Origin: Ancylostoma caninum
Lineage: Eukaryota > Nematoda > Chromadorea > Rhabditida > Ancylostomatidae
Assembly (NCBI GenBank): GCA_037903475.1
Contig: JBAJFG010000582.1
Coordinates: 186,001 to 250,000 of the forward strand
Reading direction: 5' to 3'
DNA: 64,000 bases
The translations under genes were made by a program, and so were the position numbers. Numbering within the stretch: position 1 is the stretch's first letter; each line of letters starts with the position of its first letter. Positions 43,120 to 53,025 of this stretch are shown here, piece after piece. The notes beneath the pieces were generated by a model. It did not search any database. It saw only the letters and a list, made by a program, of their open reading frames with translations, and had not been told where the DNA came from.

Positions 43120-43690
43120 TCCAGATTCGAAATTCGCGACCTGTTCGGTGTGGACCGATCCAAAAGGTCGATGTCGCTGCGCCTCCTTTGTCAGCTGTTT
43201 TGTTGGCGAAATCGGTCTTCTGCAGTATTTTGGAGTGCTTCTGCGAGCGATAAAAGAAAATAAAGTTTTGAAAAGGCTTGCATAACCAATCAAGATGTTG
43301 CAAAAACACTAACGATTTAATATGATCCCGAGACGATGAAAAATTCGAAATTGAACTAACTGACGAAAATCAAGTCACACTAGCTAATCAAACAACTAAG
43401 CAATCAGATTTGTAGTAAAATAACAAGTAGAAGATTTTGGTGTGATAGGCAATGAGAAAAGGAAGGGCTAGAAAAGGAGCTTCATAATACCAAGAAAGAA
43501 AATGGCTGACAACATGATCAGCTGGCTGCAATAGTCCGCTGTCGCCGCAACTCGATGGAACGGTTATATCTTAGAAACGGTTGAGTTTTCCATGCTATTC
43601 TTTTGTAGAATTGTTGGAACAGTTGTTGAGATTCCACAACCATAAGAATCTCAGACAAAAAAATTTCCGTGGGTGCTCCCTGTAAGGTGC
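43120..43690 (-). repeat. Dispersed repeat R (copy 3)
   Basis: The inverted counterpart of 19,206-19,900. Shared blocks are CAAATCTGATTGCTTAGTTGTTTG, TCACACTAGCTAATCAAACA and GTGGGTGCTC. It directly follows the broken BEL1 element. Confidence 0.6.
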
Positions 43691-44929
43691 AAATCCTCAG
43701 AGATGTTAAAGAAATCTGAGTTCTCCATTCTTTTCAGAAGAGCCATAGTCGACATGAGGAACTCTGGAGTAACGGAAGCAGCCAAATTAAAGGCAATGTG
43801 TCACCGCCTTCCATGGGCTGTGAATATCACCATACTCTTGAACTTCACGTTACGCTGATTTCAACAATGTACGTCATAACGCATGAAAGTGACAGAAACT
43901 CCGTTTTCGGAGGGTCCGAATGTGCAGTTCACGGACCACCTGGGCGGAGCGTGAATGTGCTGGCTGCCCGCCACGGCTGCAGCATTGGCCAATACGTCTT
44001 AGCGTGTCCGATCGATAAGATCAACGGCTTCACGCGCCCACTCGGCTCGACAAAGTGTTCCAAACCTCATCTCGAGAAACGATTAAAAAACGGGTTTAGA
44101 GGTCGTTTTGTAACATTATACGTACACTGATGGATTTAGCACATCAAGGGGATTAAGGATTCTGCCAAAACCTCAGACACGAAAAGGGGGTTGCACACGG
44201 CCTTTAAGGATTCCGAAGATTCCAATACGCTTTGTATCTTGTAATTCCTCGAAATTCCAAGGATGTTTACCTCCAATGCTTTTCAGCATCTTCCACTATA
44301 CCGTGCTTTGGCGCCCACTACCCCAGTGATTCTACGGAGTCATCGGGTCCAGTGAGCGCTGGCAGAACAAGCACACACACGGATACTTTTGGCTAAGCTT
44401 GGTGCTCTGCTCTCGCTCGGAAATCATGCTCTAGTTAGGCGGTTAAAACACGACTTGCTCTGCTGTGCAGAGTACAGGTTTATTTACCGCCTTGGTGTTT
44501 CGCAAAAATGGCAAATATGGTCTTCTACCCTGAACAACAGCCATTGCGGAAGGATGGCAGCACATGCATGAACGAGATAAGTAAGCTCTGACCTAGCGCT
44601 TTGACTGCTGAAGATGCGCGTCAGGCTCTAGATGTCGGCAACTCAAATAGCTGTATGTTACAACCCCCGAAACCGGTAGGAAGCAGTATCCGGATATCGA
44701 GCGTGTTACAACTGGTGAGCAACTGGTTGGCAACTGAGTGGATAGCAACTTCATAGCATCTTATGGTGTCTGGGCCTCGCCCATTTTGTAAAGTGGAGCC
44801 GAGGTGACGTGCAGCTCCAATCCTTGTTGGGATCAGCGAATGTTCAATCATGTGGTGGAAAGACTCCCAAACAGCTTCGCAAGTCTTTGCCTTTGAGCGA
44901 ATTTAGCTGTAACGGCGTCCCATCCAGCG
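43691..44929. other. No gene recognised
   Basis: GC-rich at about 43,900-44,090, where overlapping plus-strand frames are open without splice sites. Nothing here could be assigned to a family. Confidence 0.35.
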
Positions 44930-45025
44930 AACTTGAGAATGTAAGTCTCCAGCTTTTTGCTGAAGGGAGGCGCAAACAACTTGAGAATGTAAGTCTCCAG
45001 CTTTTTGCTGAAGGGAGGCGCAAAC
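44930..45025 (+). repeat. Exact 48-bp tandem duplication
   Basis: The unit starting AACTTGAGAATGTAAGTCTC and ending GGCGCAAAC occurs twice in direct succession (44,930-44,977 and 44,978-45,025) without a mismatch, which implies a recent duplication. Confidence 0.9.
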
Positions 45026-45028
45026 AGA

Positions 45029-45210
45029 GACTCAGAACCCCAAAAACAACTTGTCGACAAGCATTTGGCGAGCAAGTATCTGATCGCATCTGAAACTTGC
45101 TTTTCCGAAAGCTTGTTGGCAACTTGTTCCTGCACTTCCTTGTCGACAACTTGTCCACCCAAAGCTTGTCGACAACTTGTTTTTTCTCTTCCTTGCCGAC
45201 AGGTGGTCGA
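45029..45210. mobile_element. TTGTCGACAA MITE (copy 2, truncated)
   Basis: It begins CTCAGAACCCCAAAAACAAC and continues with TTGTCGACAAG motifs and a CTGATCGCATCTGAAACTTG block in common with 18,930-19,203. The right half ends in CTTGCCGACAGG without the matching terminus, so it is a 3'-truncated or rearranged copy. Confidence 0.65.
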
Positions 45211-45613
45211 CCGTGTAAACTTATTTATAACACGTTCGCAACAGCGTGCACGACCGGTCGGCACGCCCTATTTTCTGTTATATTTTTGTCAAACATTCAT
45301 GAATAAGAAATTCCTTTGTGAAAAAGTACTAACAGTTTTACGAGTGTACTACACACGCAGTGGGCAAAGCAGACCGTTTCTCATACTTCTTTAATATGGA
45401 CACTCATAATAACAACTAACATGACAATAAACTTGGAATAAACACTTCAAACAATGAGAAGTGGAAGTGAGATGATTATGATAACAATCTTCTGGCAATG
45501 CGAAATGAAAGAACGATCAAAATGAAAGCAAATCTTCAGCAGTGACAAGTGAAAAAGCGATGAATATGAAAACAACTGTCTAACAGTGATAAATGCGACA
45601 AACACTAATGAGT

Positions 45614-45862
45614 CTAGCACTTCGCGTGTTTCATTTGAAAACATTCAAAGTAAAAATAACGTTTGCATTTGGAGCAACGAGTTTTTACACGTTTTGCTTT
45701 GCGTCGTGCTTCTGTAGTGTTACTTTGTTTAGAGATCGTTGAGTAACAATTAGTGCATCGTCGTTCGGTAATCCTTTGCAATATTCTACCTTCCTCAACC
45801 TCTTCTTCATCGCTCTCGATAGTAAATTGTTCAAAGTTCCACGCTGATTTCGGTCCCGCCAT
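45614..45862 (-). CDS. Small cysteine-rich zinc-ribbon protein, transposon-like
   Basis: An 82-aa minus frame starts MAGPKSAWNFEQFTIESDEE, has an acidic N-terminus, then RRCTNCYSTI, a basic linker, RCSKCKRYFYFECF and a final KHAKC. The C-x2-C ... C-x2-C-x5-C spacing with a following His resembles the C-terminal cysteine-rich domain of piggyBac-type transposases. No catalytic part is nearby. An orphan host gene is an alternative; a possible 3' splice site (TTTCTTAG) lies just upstream of the ATG. Confidence 0.4.
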   Translation of the reverse strand: MAGPKSAWNFEQFTIESDEEEVEEGRILQRITERRCTNCYSTISKQSNTTEARRKAKRVKTRCSKCKRYFYFECFQMKHAKC

Positions 45863-46099
45863 TGCTTACTACAAACCACCTAAGAAATTTTCATTTAATT
45901 CTGCTGTGCCACTAATGTTAATGTAGTTCTGCGTGTTTTATGGAAGTTGTTCATGTACTAACTTGTTCTTGTGTTTTCACCACTCAGATCCGTGTAAATG
46001 TGACGTATTTGTATGGTATGACTCTCGACGCCAAAAATGCTCCCGCACGGGAGCGCGTGACAGCGAGCTCAAAATCGGTCCTGTAGCGAACGTATTAAC

Positions 46100-46104
46100 C
46101 CGTT
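46100..46104 (+). repeat. Target duplication, left (CCGTT)
   Basis: CCGTT precedes the left LTR and recurs at 56,606-56,610 directly after the right LTR, a 5-bp duplication usual for BEL/Pao insertions. Confidence 0.85.
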
Positions 46105-46334
46105 TGTTCGGACTGCATCACTCTCCGACAGTTTGGTGGTTAACGACACTGATCATAGTAGATTTATTAAACAAACAACACACCACATGTCATGAACCAT
46201 GCTTACATTACATCCTAAGATGTTTCCATCTCTAGGCCGGATATATCTCTGGGGAAAAGATTAGCCCTTTTATACGCCTGGAGGGGCGGGTCTAACCGCG
46301 CAATGAGTCATCATGGATCATGAGATCCATGACA
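46105..46334 (-). repeat. 3' LTR of BEL2
   Basis: The 230-bp direct repeat of 56,375-56,605, about 93% the same by eye. In minus orientation it starts TGTCATGGATCTCATGATCC and ends CGAACA. It has a TATAAAAG box (complement of CTTTTATA near 46,268) and an AATAAA signal (complement of TTTATT near 46,161). Confidence 0.9.
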
Positions 46335-46781
46335 TTCCCAACGGCCAACGGAAGTTGACCAACTGATGACCGTTGGTACGAATGAAGCGTTGCGCTACTC
46401 CAGATTGTGACCTTTTATAGAACACGATGTGTTCATGTGATAATGAAATGACGCAATGACGGGCAAGATGTTTTTTTGGCATTTACGATAGTCCATCAAT
46501 TCAAATCACTACAGACAGCACACACAATTTATTTAAATGGTTACAGACAGCACACCAAACCAATACCAAGTCAATACAATAAAACTTGCTACAGCACGGT
46601 GTACATAAAAAATTAATTCTTATTGATGCTGATATTGTCCATAACCGTGATTGTGGTGTTATCGTGACGATAAAAGAGACGTGACACCGACGATGGTACC
46701 GACCTTATGCTTAAATTTACCTTTTTTTGAAAAAAAAAATCTCGAAAAAAAAACTTCGATTGATTTTAAGTTCCACTATTA
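46335..46781 (-). other. BEL2 3' internal flank
   Basis: Non-coding sequence between the nested mariner and the 3' LTR. The polypurine tract next to the LTR is weak (GTTGGGAA in minus orientation). An A9/T run lies at 46,721-46,757. Confidence 0.45.
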
Positions 46782-47658
46782 TTAGGGCGGTAAGAAAGTC
46801 TTGAGCCGTTTTAGACTTTTTTGTGCTTTATTTTATTACTCAGCACACAGTGGAATTTGCTCAACAATATAATAGCCATAGTTAGTCACTGCAGTCACAC
46901 CTAATGGGCAGGTCAGCGGTCCCCTTTTCCCAGGAATGGGAAGACTGGGAGCCAAAGAAATCGCTGACCTCCCTTCCAACATGGTCAACTTTGGCGGATT
47001 TTTTCTTGAGTTGAAATGCAGTGAAAGAGCAAAATAAGTGGTAGTCGGAAGGGGCAACGTCAGGAGAATAGGGTGAGTGAGAAACCGTAACCCAGCTCAG
47101 CTCCGCCAATTTTTCACTGGTCTCTTTAGCTATTTGGGGCCTACCCTCATCATGGCCTAGGTGTACAAGAAACTCGACCGTTTTTCTCAAACAGCATCCG
47201 CGGCTCGCTGGAGCTGATTGGCGTATGTGTTACCGGTGACTGTGTGTGTTTGCGGGAGCCGCTCATAATACAATATTTCTAGCGAATTCCAGAAAGTAGC
47301 AAAGGAGACAGATGTTTGGGTGGTGGTGCGATTTGGCCGATCTTCTCCTTGATGGAACCACATGGCACAGTGCGTTTTAAAATCGTAGAGGACCCCATTT
47401 TCATCTCCAATAATTAGGTATTCTAGAAACTCCTTTCGATGTGGACAGAGCAGGAAAAACTGATTTTGGCTAGGGGGACCTCTCGTGGAACTGACGTCGT
47501 AATTGAAGTTTAGGAAGCCAATTTGGCTATATATGCCTATTATGGAGAAGCCCCAAGTTTGTCTACAAAAAGCACGTGGTATGTCATGGATACCGATCAA
47601 TAAGCAAAAGTTCTGGAACTTTTGTAAAAATCGGCTCAAGACTCTCTTACCACCTTAA
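46782..47658 (-). mobile_element. Internally deleted mariner nested in BEL2
   Basis: Inverted ends of 27 bases, TTAGGGCGGTAAGAAAGTC on the left and GACTCTCTTACCACCTTAA on the right, are flanked by TA (46,780-46,781 and 47,659-47,660). At 877 bp it lacks about 0.4 kb of a full mariner: the transposase frame begins right at the terminal repeat, so the N-terminal DNA-binding domain is deleted. Confidence 0.85.
46882..47639 (-). pseudogene. Mariner transposase, catalytic part
   Basis: Two overlapping minus frames (47,639-47,187 and 47,190-46,882) carry the catalytic domain: EYLIIGDENGVLYDFKTHCAMW with the first Asp, HDEGRPQIAKET with the second, and YSPDVAPSDYHLF with the third, the D,D34D layout of mariner. 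The frames join by a shift near 47,190. Tryptophan of the usual GDEKW is changed to glycine. Dead, and missing its DNA-binding half. Confidence 0.8.
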
Positions 47659-48063
47659 TACATGGGAAAGGAAAATGTTTTACTATGGATTACTAAGAAT
47701 TTATTACTATTGGTATTATGACTAGCTCTTTGTTCTTATGGATTTATGAATTTCGCGAAAACGACTCTGTGTCTCTTTTTTTTCTTTTCCAGTGGTGTGT
47801 AAATACATACGCTACATTGTTTTTTGCAACTACATTACCAAAATTACCAAATAAATGACAATCACCAAATAAAAAAGAATGCAATGATGAGTTTAAAAAA
47901 ATTGCAATACAACTCGAGGTGACAAGAAAATTACACTACAATATACAAATGTTCAATATACAAATGTGAGTTTCAAGAAGTTGCTTGCAGAGATTGCATT
48001 CCACATTTTGCTGAAATTTGCATTTTCTTCTTACTCATGGGAATTACTTGCAAAAGCCCTTAA

Positions 48064-48526
48064 AGGCAGCAGGAGCTGAAATTCTCGACTCTGAGCTGAG
48101 CTGCGGGTGATGAAGTACAGACTCAGCACATCATAAATGTGAAACGAACACAGACAATGATGGCTTACCTGCAGAGAAAATGGAACATTCGTCACGAACA
48201 CGCCTGGCCGTGTTCGTGCGCAGACGAGTTTTCCCCGGCGCAAAAGCCATTGCGGTGCGTGGTTTTGGCCAAGTCCCGCCATGAAACCCTGTGAATTGAA
48301 TGCATTTCGTTTTCCCTGTGCGCCAAACCATGCACCGCAATGGCTTTTGCGCCGGGGAAAACTCGTCCGCGCGCGAACACGGCCAGGCGTGTTCGCGACG
48401 AATGTTTCATTTTCTCTGCAGGTAAGCCATCATTGTCTGTGTTCGTTTCACATTTATGATGTGCTGAGTCTGTACTTCATCACCGACAGCTCAGCTCGGA
48501 GTCGAGGATTTCAGCTCCTGCTGCCT
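48064..48526. mobile_element. TTAA-flanked foldback element (copy 1)
   Basis: A 463-bp element with arms of about 215 bases, starting AGGCAGCAGGAGCTGAAAT and ending in the inverted form, flanked by TTAA (48,060-48,063 and 48,527-48,530). TTAA targets point to the piggyBac superfamily, though the CCC terminus of that group is absent. It is inserted exactly at the stop codon of the nucleocapsid-like gene: the TTAA includes the TAA. Confidence 0.85.
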
Positions 48527-49962
48527 TTAAAGCGCGAACTTGAATGAGCAGAACGCGGAATGGTGCTGATATACGTTTTCCATATGTCCAACAGTCTTAC
48601 AATAAAAGCAGTGAGCGCGGGTAGGGCAAGACGTAGGAAGATGGTCCGCCTTACCTAGGCACCTTTCACACTTGTTAGTGTCTTGCACGCGCTTTCTGCG
48701 CGATAGTAGGGTACCGTATTGTTTACATTCGGTTGCCAGTGGGGGCCTCCGCAAAAATTGCAAGTGTGGCTAGTTAGGTTACTTACAGCTTTTACGAAAT
48801 TGCTGACAACTTTACTTGCGTTGTTTGCATTAGTTGCATTGCTTGGATTGCACACAGCCGAGTTAATGCCCGAAGGACCTGGTGGAGGAGTAGCGGGTCG
48901 CTTGACGACCTTGTCTGGATGGAGTGGTTGCACATCTTCTCCGAAGCGCGGTTGGGGGAGGAGCTTTGCCGTATCCCTTTCCAGACCGTCGATCTTCCTC
49001 GCCATTTCATGGATTACGGCCTGGAACGTGGGAAATAGTTCAGATCTTTCAAGTTACTATTATTTTCTGTACCTTAAAGGCAGCAGGAGCTGAAATCCTC
49101 GACTCCGAGCTGAGCTGTGGGTGATGAACTACAGACTCAGCACATCATAAATGTGAAACGAACGCAGACAATGATGGCTTCACTGCAGAGAAAATGGAAC
49201 ATTCCTCGCGAACACGCCTGGCCGTGTTCGTGCGCGGACGAGTTTTCCCCGGCGCAAAAGCCATTGCGGTGCGTGGTTTGGCGCAAAGGGAAAACGAAAT
49301 GCATTCAATTCACAGGGTTTCATAGTGGGACTCGGCCAAAACCACGCGCCGCAATGGCTTTCGCTCCGGGGAAAACTCGTCCGCGCACGAACAGGGCCAG
49401 GCGTGTTCGCGACGAATGTTCCATTTTCTCTGCAGGTAAGCCATCATTGCCTGTGTTCGTTTCACATTTATGATGTGCTGAGTCTGTACTTCATCACCCA
49501 CAGCTCAGCTCGGAGTCGAGGATTTCAGCTCCTGCTGCCTTTAATGGATTTTTTCTTCGGCTCGGTTTTGTCATGTTCGGCTTTGCGTTTGCGCTTCTTA
49601 AATTAAAAAAGTGAGTAAAGTTTCATGTATTCCAATGTATTTCAAAGACTAGGATTTAAATGTCAGTGGGTTGTCAATCATTGCTACCTTTTCAATAGAA
49701 GTGGTTAACTTACTGTGAGATATTCCAGACGGCGATTCAGGCGGTCTTGCATTTCCTTCATTTATTCGATTTGCCTGTCGATCCTCGGGAGAAGGCCCGG
49801 CCACTGTAGCATTTCCCGACTCATATTCGGGTTTACGACTCGCCGATTGTTGCTGTTGTTGTCGTTGTCGTTTTCCAGTTCCATTTCAGCAGCGACGTCA
49901 ACCTCTTCTGGGCCCTGTCGACGTGGATCCTCAGGTTGAGCGTCTTGCTGTTGTTCCGCCAT
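48527..49962 (-). pseudogene. Spliced accessory gene with nucleocapsid zinc knuckles (ORF-X)
   Basis: Exon 1 (49,962-49,714) starts MAEQQQDAQPEDPRR, is acidic and Asn-rich, and ends with a heptad-like region (MKEMQDRLNRRLEYL) before a GTAAGT donor. Exon 2 (49,020-48,527) follows a CGTTCCAG acceptor, continues the coiled coil (IHEMARKIDGLERDTAKL), then a Pro/Asn linker, then three zinc knuckles: CNFCGGPHW..., CERCLGKADHLPTSC and CFYCKTVGHM...HHSAFC. That is the BEL/Pao gag nucleocapsid signature, but of a different type from the gag at 54 kb. Phase agrees across the intron. One TAA in exon 1 (codon 67) and a one-base loss near 48,733 disable it. The intron is 226 bp plus a 467-bp foldback insertion. 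Confidence 0.65.
49078..49540. mobile_element. TTAA-flanked foldback element (copy 2)
   Basis: Again 463 bp, flanked by TTAA (49,074-49,077 and 49,541-49,544), in the same orientation as copy 1 and nearly the same in sequence. It lies in the intron of ORF-X, leaving both splice sites intact. Confidence 0.85.
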
Positions 49963-49994
49963 ACTGTGTAAAATTACAGAAATTACATGTGCTA

Positions 49995-51512
49995 TTAATT
50001 TTTTGCGGGATCGAAAAACGTTTTCAAAAATTGCATTATCAGCTTGAGGAAAGATTTCACGATGCACTTCAATAACTGGAATGGGAGACGGAGTGCAATG
50101 ACGATGTACATGAGGACCCGAAGAGGCGGGGTTGCGTACAGTAATGTCATGACCCTGCCGTGGAGGCTTTTATACTGTGCTGTGAGATATCTCATACTGA
50201 TAGCCACGGCGATGACCAAGGTGATGCCAATAGTAATGGAATAGAGGAGATATGTTTTACAGATATCAAGGAAGTGGAAGACGTCTGGGAATTGCACGCT
50301 GAACGTTTGTTCAAATTCTGATGTATTTTCCCATATTCGGAGATATTGGAGAAGGGCTTGAATTCCATTGACATAGTTCAACGTTGTTTCAAAGTGAAAT
50401 ACATTTCTTTTGCTTCCGCATAGTGCGTTACATTGTTCCCGAACTTTCGCCATGTTATCTTCGGGCATCTTTTTTTTGTACTGCACTTTCACTTCTGTAT
50501 TGCGCGTGAAGTACAAAGTTTCGCGCTGACATCTTAGTATTACTTCCATGAGGGTTATTCTCAAAAAATGTTGCACTCTATCGCCGTGTTTCAATTTCAG
50601 ACATAACTCCGGTTGCATAGGGTTAAGCTTTGCCACAATCATTTTGTGTGTTGTACAATTGATTCTTCCATTGTTACATTGAGAGACCGATGACGGAACG
50701 ATCATTGTTTGTTGACATCCCTGTGCTACGGTGATGTAAACAATAGCAAGCACGCGAATAAGCGTGGAAGCGTTCCATTTGTTCCTTCGTTGATTACTGA
50801 TTTCGAGAAGAGGAATACGTTCCACTGGGGTTGGTTGTGCTCCGAACAAGCATTGTATCCATCCCCAATTACTGATATTTCCAAGAATAAATCTTGCGAT
50901 ACGGTAGAATTTTCTGACTATGACAAGAAGGATCATAACTGTTACGAGAGAAATGTATATCATTACTGCTGTTACTCCTATTGCTAATTTCGGCCAACAT
51001 TCTGGATTAGAAATCATAGTCACCGCACAGAAATTACACGTAATTTGCTCACAAAATGGGCTGGGTGTGCAGACTATGTGAAACGCCTGTGACTTATTTC
51101 CATCTGAAGATTTCATTGATATATGATGGGTATGGAGTACCACTTCCGGAGGGAATTGAACCGAAAAGTTCAAATCAGGTTGCTTTATATTGAAACAATG
51201 GTCGTTGCCACATAGTTCTATTGCCTGTTGAAAGTGTTGCAAAGTTACGCTAACTCCTCCTTTCACACATCGTAATTGCTTGGAATGAGTATTGTCCGCG
51301 CGCGCGCCTACGCAAAGGCTTGCTATAATTGCGATCATCAGCCATCGATGCGCATTCACGCGTGGTGCTATGTTCGTGGTTGCATCATTAGCCGTGAGTG
51401 GTACGCAGGCTGCGCGGCGCGGCAGGAGCGGCCGCGTTCGTGTTCTGTTGGCGTCTGCTGCGGAGGTCATGATCTCTTCCTCTCTTCCACTGATGTGGTC
51501 ACTTGTTTTCAA
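49995..51512 (-). CDS. env: Envelope-like glycoprotein, phlebovirus type (shortened)
   Basis: A 505-aa uninterrupted frame in the envelope position of the provirus. Such proteins in nematode BEL/Pao elements are related to phlebovirus glycoproteins and would sit in a membrane. Visible layout: a Ser/Arg-rich start, a signal-like helix at ~57-71, a cysteine-containing ectodomain with CGNDHC, CEQITCNFC and others (~82-172), a membrane helix at ~176-199, a second signal-like helix at ~251-266, then a second ectodomain of only ~150 residues with paired cysteines (~279-365) and a membrane helix at ~421-440 followed by a further hydrophobic region (~455-485). The LNPMQPELCLKL stretch is the best family-like block. 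The second ectodomain is much shorter than the family's usual ~400 residues, so the fusion-domain middle appears missing. Confidence 0.65.
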   Translation of the reverse strand: MKTSDHISGREEEIMTSAADANRTRTRPLLPRRAACVPLTANDATTNIAPRVNAHRWLMIAIIASLCVGARADNTHSKQLRCVKGGVSVTLQHFQQAIELCGNDHCFNIKQPDLNFSVQFPPEVVLHTHHISMKSSDGNKSQAFHIVCTPSPFCEQITCNFCAVTMISNPECWPKLAIGVTAVMIYISLVTVMILLVIVRKFYRIARFILGNISNWGWIQCLFGAQPTPVERIPLLEISNQRRNKWNASTLIRVLAIVYITVAQGCQQTMIVPSSVSQCNNGRINCTTHKMIVAKLNPMQPELCLKLKHGDRVQHFLRITLMEVILRCQRETLYFTRNTEVKVQYKKKMPEDNMAKVREQCNALCGSKRNVFHFETTLNYVNGIQALLQYLRIWENTSEFEQTFSVQFPDVFHFLDICKTYLLYSITIGITLVIAVAISMRYLTAQYKSLHGRVMTLLYATPPLRVLMYIVIALRLPFQLLKCIVKSFLKLIMQFLKTFFDPAKN

Positions 51513-51545
51513 TTGCTCGTTAGTTTCGCTTGCGTATGCATTGTC

Positions 51546-52598
51546 TTATCGTTTTTTCATTTCCTCGTTATTGCTCGTGATTTCCAATGGAATCAAAGTA
51601 TTAATTGATCGCTCAAGAACTGATTCTGCTGTTTTCATTTTGACAGACCTTACTCGGCCATCCGCACTTTTTTGAAGTTCTGTTACCAATCCCAATGGCC
51701 AGTTACGTCTTGGCGAGTTCTCATCCATGATGAGAACAACTTCTCCAACTAGAGGTTCTTTGCGAGTGAAATTTCATTGGTTTATACGTATTTGAGGATA
51801 GTTTCGCAACTCTAACAAGTAATTTTCTTGCCAGAGTTTCCATAGTTTTCCGACATAACGGCATTGCTTTTCAAAATATTGTTTTACCTCATCTTTGGTT
51901 GACATAATAACGAGATAATCGGGATCATCTTCATTTGTTTCGTCTCTGTCTTTTTTCGCTATGAGGTTTAGATCAGCCTGTGGTAGTAAAAAATCGACTG
52001 GTCGTAGAACAACAAGTTTGTGTAATTGCATTACAGAATCAAAGTAATCAATCCCGATCAGAATTTCTGAGGTTATTTCTCGCTGATTGACCATTTCTTC
52101 ATTCCCGGAGAATTCGTTTGCAAGGGTTTGCTTATCTTCCGGAGATAGGCTGCACTGATTCAGCGTCGTCATTATTTTATCGTTGGTAAGGAATTCAATT
52201 TCCATCTTTTCATTGTGAGCATTATATAGGCTTACTGTTACATGTTGAACCCTTTTCTTCTCGGCTTTTCCCCCAGAAGTGGTTACAGTTACAAACATTT
52301 CGGAGCGAGGTTTGATATGCATTATCTTTACAAGTGCAGATGTAATAAAAGATTGATCCGCTGCAGAGTCTCGCAGAGCATAAACGATTTCGTATGAATT
52401 GTTGACCTCGTCAAAAATGCGTGTAGGAACGATCATGAGGCGGGTTTGTTCCTCATAGCCATGGACGGCGCAGGATTGCTTGTCGGCCGCGGTATCAGCA
52501 GTTTTGTTACCACTCTTGATTGTGGTCAGGTTTACATTGATGCTCTTTTTGTAATGGCGTGGCGGAGAAGCGGAGCGGGAGAAGCATAGTCGATTCAT
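51546..52598 (-). pseudogene. pol: Protease joined to integrase C-terminus (mini-pol)
   Basis: A 274-aa open frame (52,598-51,774) begins in the gag-pol linker. The protease motif reads ALRDSAADQSFI at ~74-85: catalytic Asp kept, DSG changed to DSA. LIGIDYF at ~180-186 marks the end of protease. Within ten residues it passes into VLRPVDFLLP, a block that lies near the integrase end in BEL/Pao, and then LWKLWQENYLLELR, the start of the DUF5641 domain. So reverse transcriptase, RNase H and integrase core were lost in frame at about 52,010-52,040. A TGA at 51,774 interrupts DUF5641, which goes on in the same frame (VVLIMDENSPRRNWPLGLV) to 51,546. Confidence 0.8.
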
Positions 52599-52739
52599 CG
52601 TATTATTATGAAGAGTTCCTCCCTATGCCGTTGTGATTACCTCTCTGGCTTTCCGTTGATTGACTGCGGCTATGTCTGCCCGTATGTGAGGATTCGTCCT
52701 GTGGTTGAGACGGACCTGGTGCATACTAGAGTTTTACAT

Positions 52740-53025
52740 TCGAAAATATTCTTCGAATATTCGAATATTCGAATTTTCGAATTTTTGGGGACCCCCGAAT
52801 TTTCGAATATTCGAATTTCCGAATTTTTGCGAACCGTCGAATTTTCGGATATTCGAACTTTCGAATTTTCTGAACCCACCGAATTTTCGAATATTCGAAC
52901 TTTCGAATTTCTAGGGATCTCCGAATTTTCGAATATTCGAATTTTCGAATTTTTGCGAACCACCGAATTTTTGAATATTCGAACATTCGAATATTCGAAT
53001 GTTCGAATATTTATTCGAATGACAT
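52740..53025 (-). repeat. TTCGAA array of hAT copy 2 (five spacers)
   Basis: In element orientation the spacers read CGGTGGTTCGCAAAAA, CGGAGATCCCTAGAAA, CGGTGGGTTCAGAAAA, CGACGGTTCGCAAAAA and CGGGGGTCCCCAAAAA between ~28-base TTCGAATATTCGAA-based blocks. The first three are identical, and in the same order, to those at 23,100-23,225. Confidence 0.85.

Noticed and set aside
48059..49545. Frames of 60-118 codons with HAPQWLLRRGKL or similar
   Set aside because: They are read-through of the foldback elements, on both strands and in both copies.
51276..51675. Plus-strand frames opposite env
   Set aside because: Shadow frames of the minus-strand provirus.
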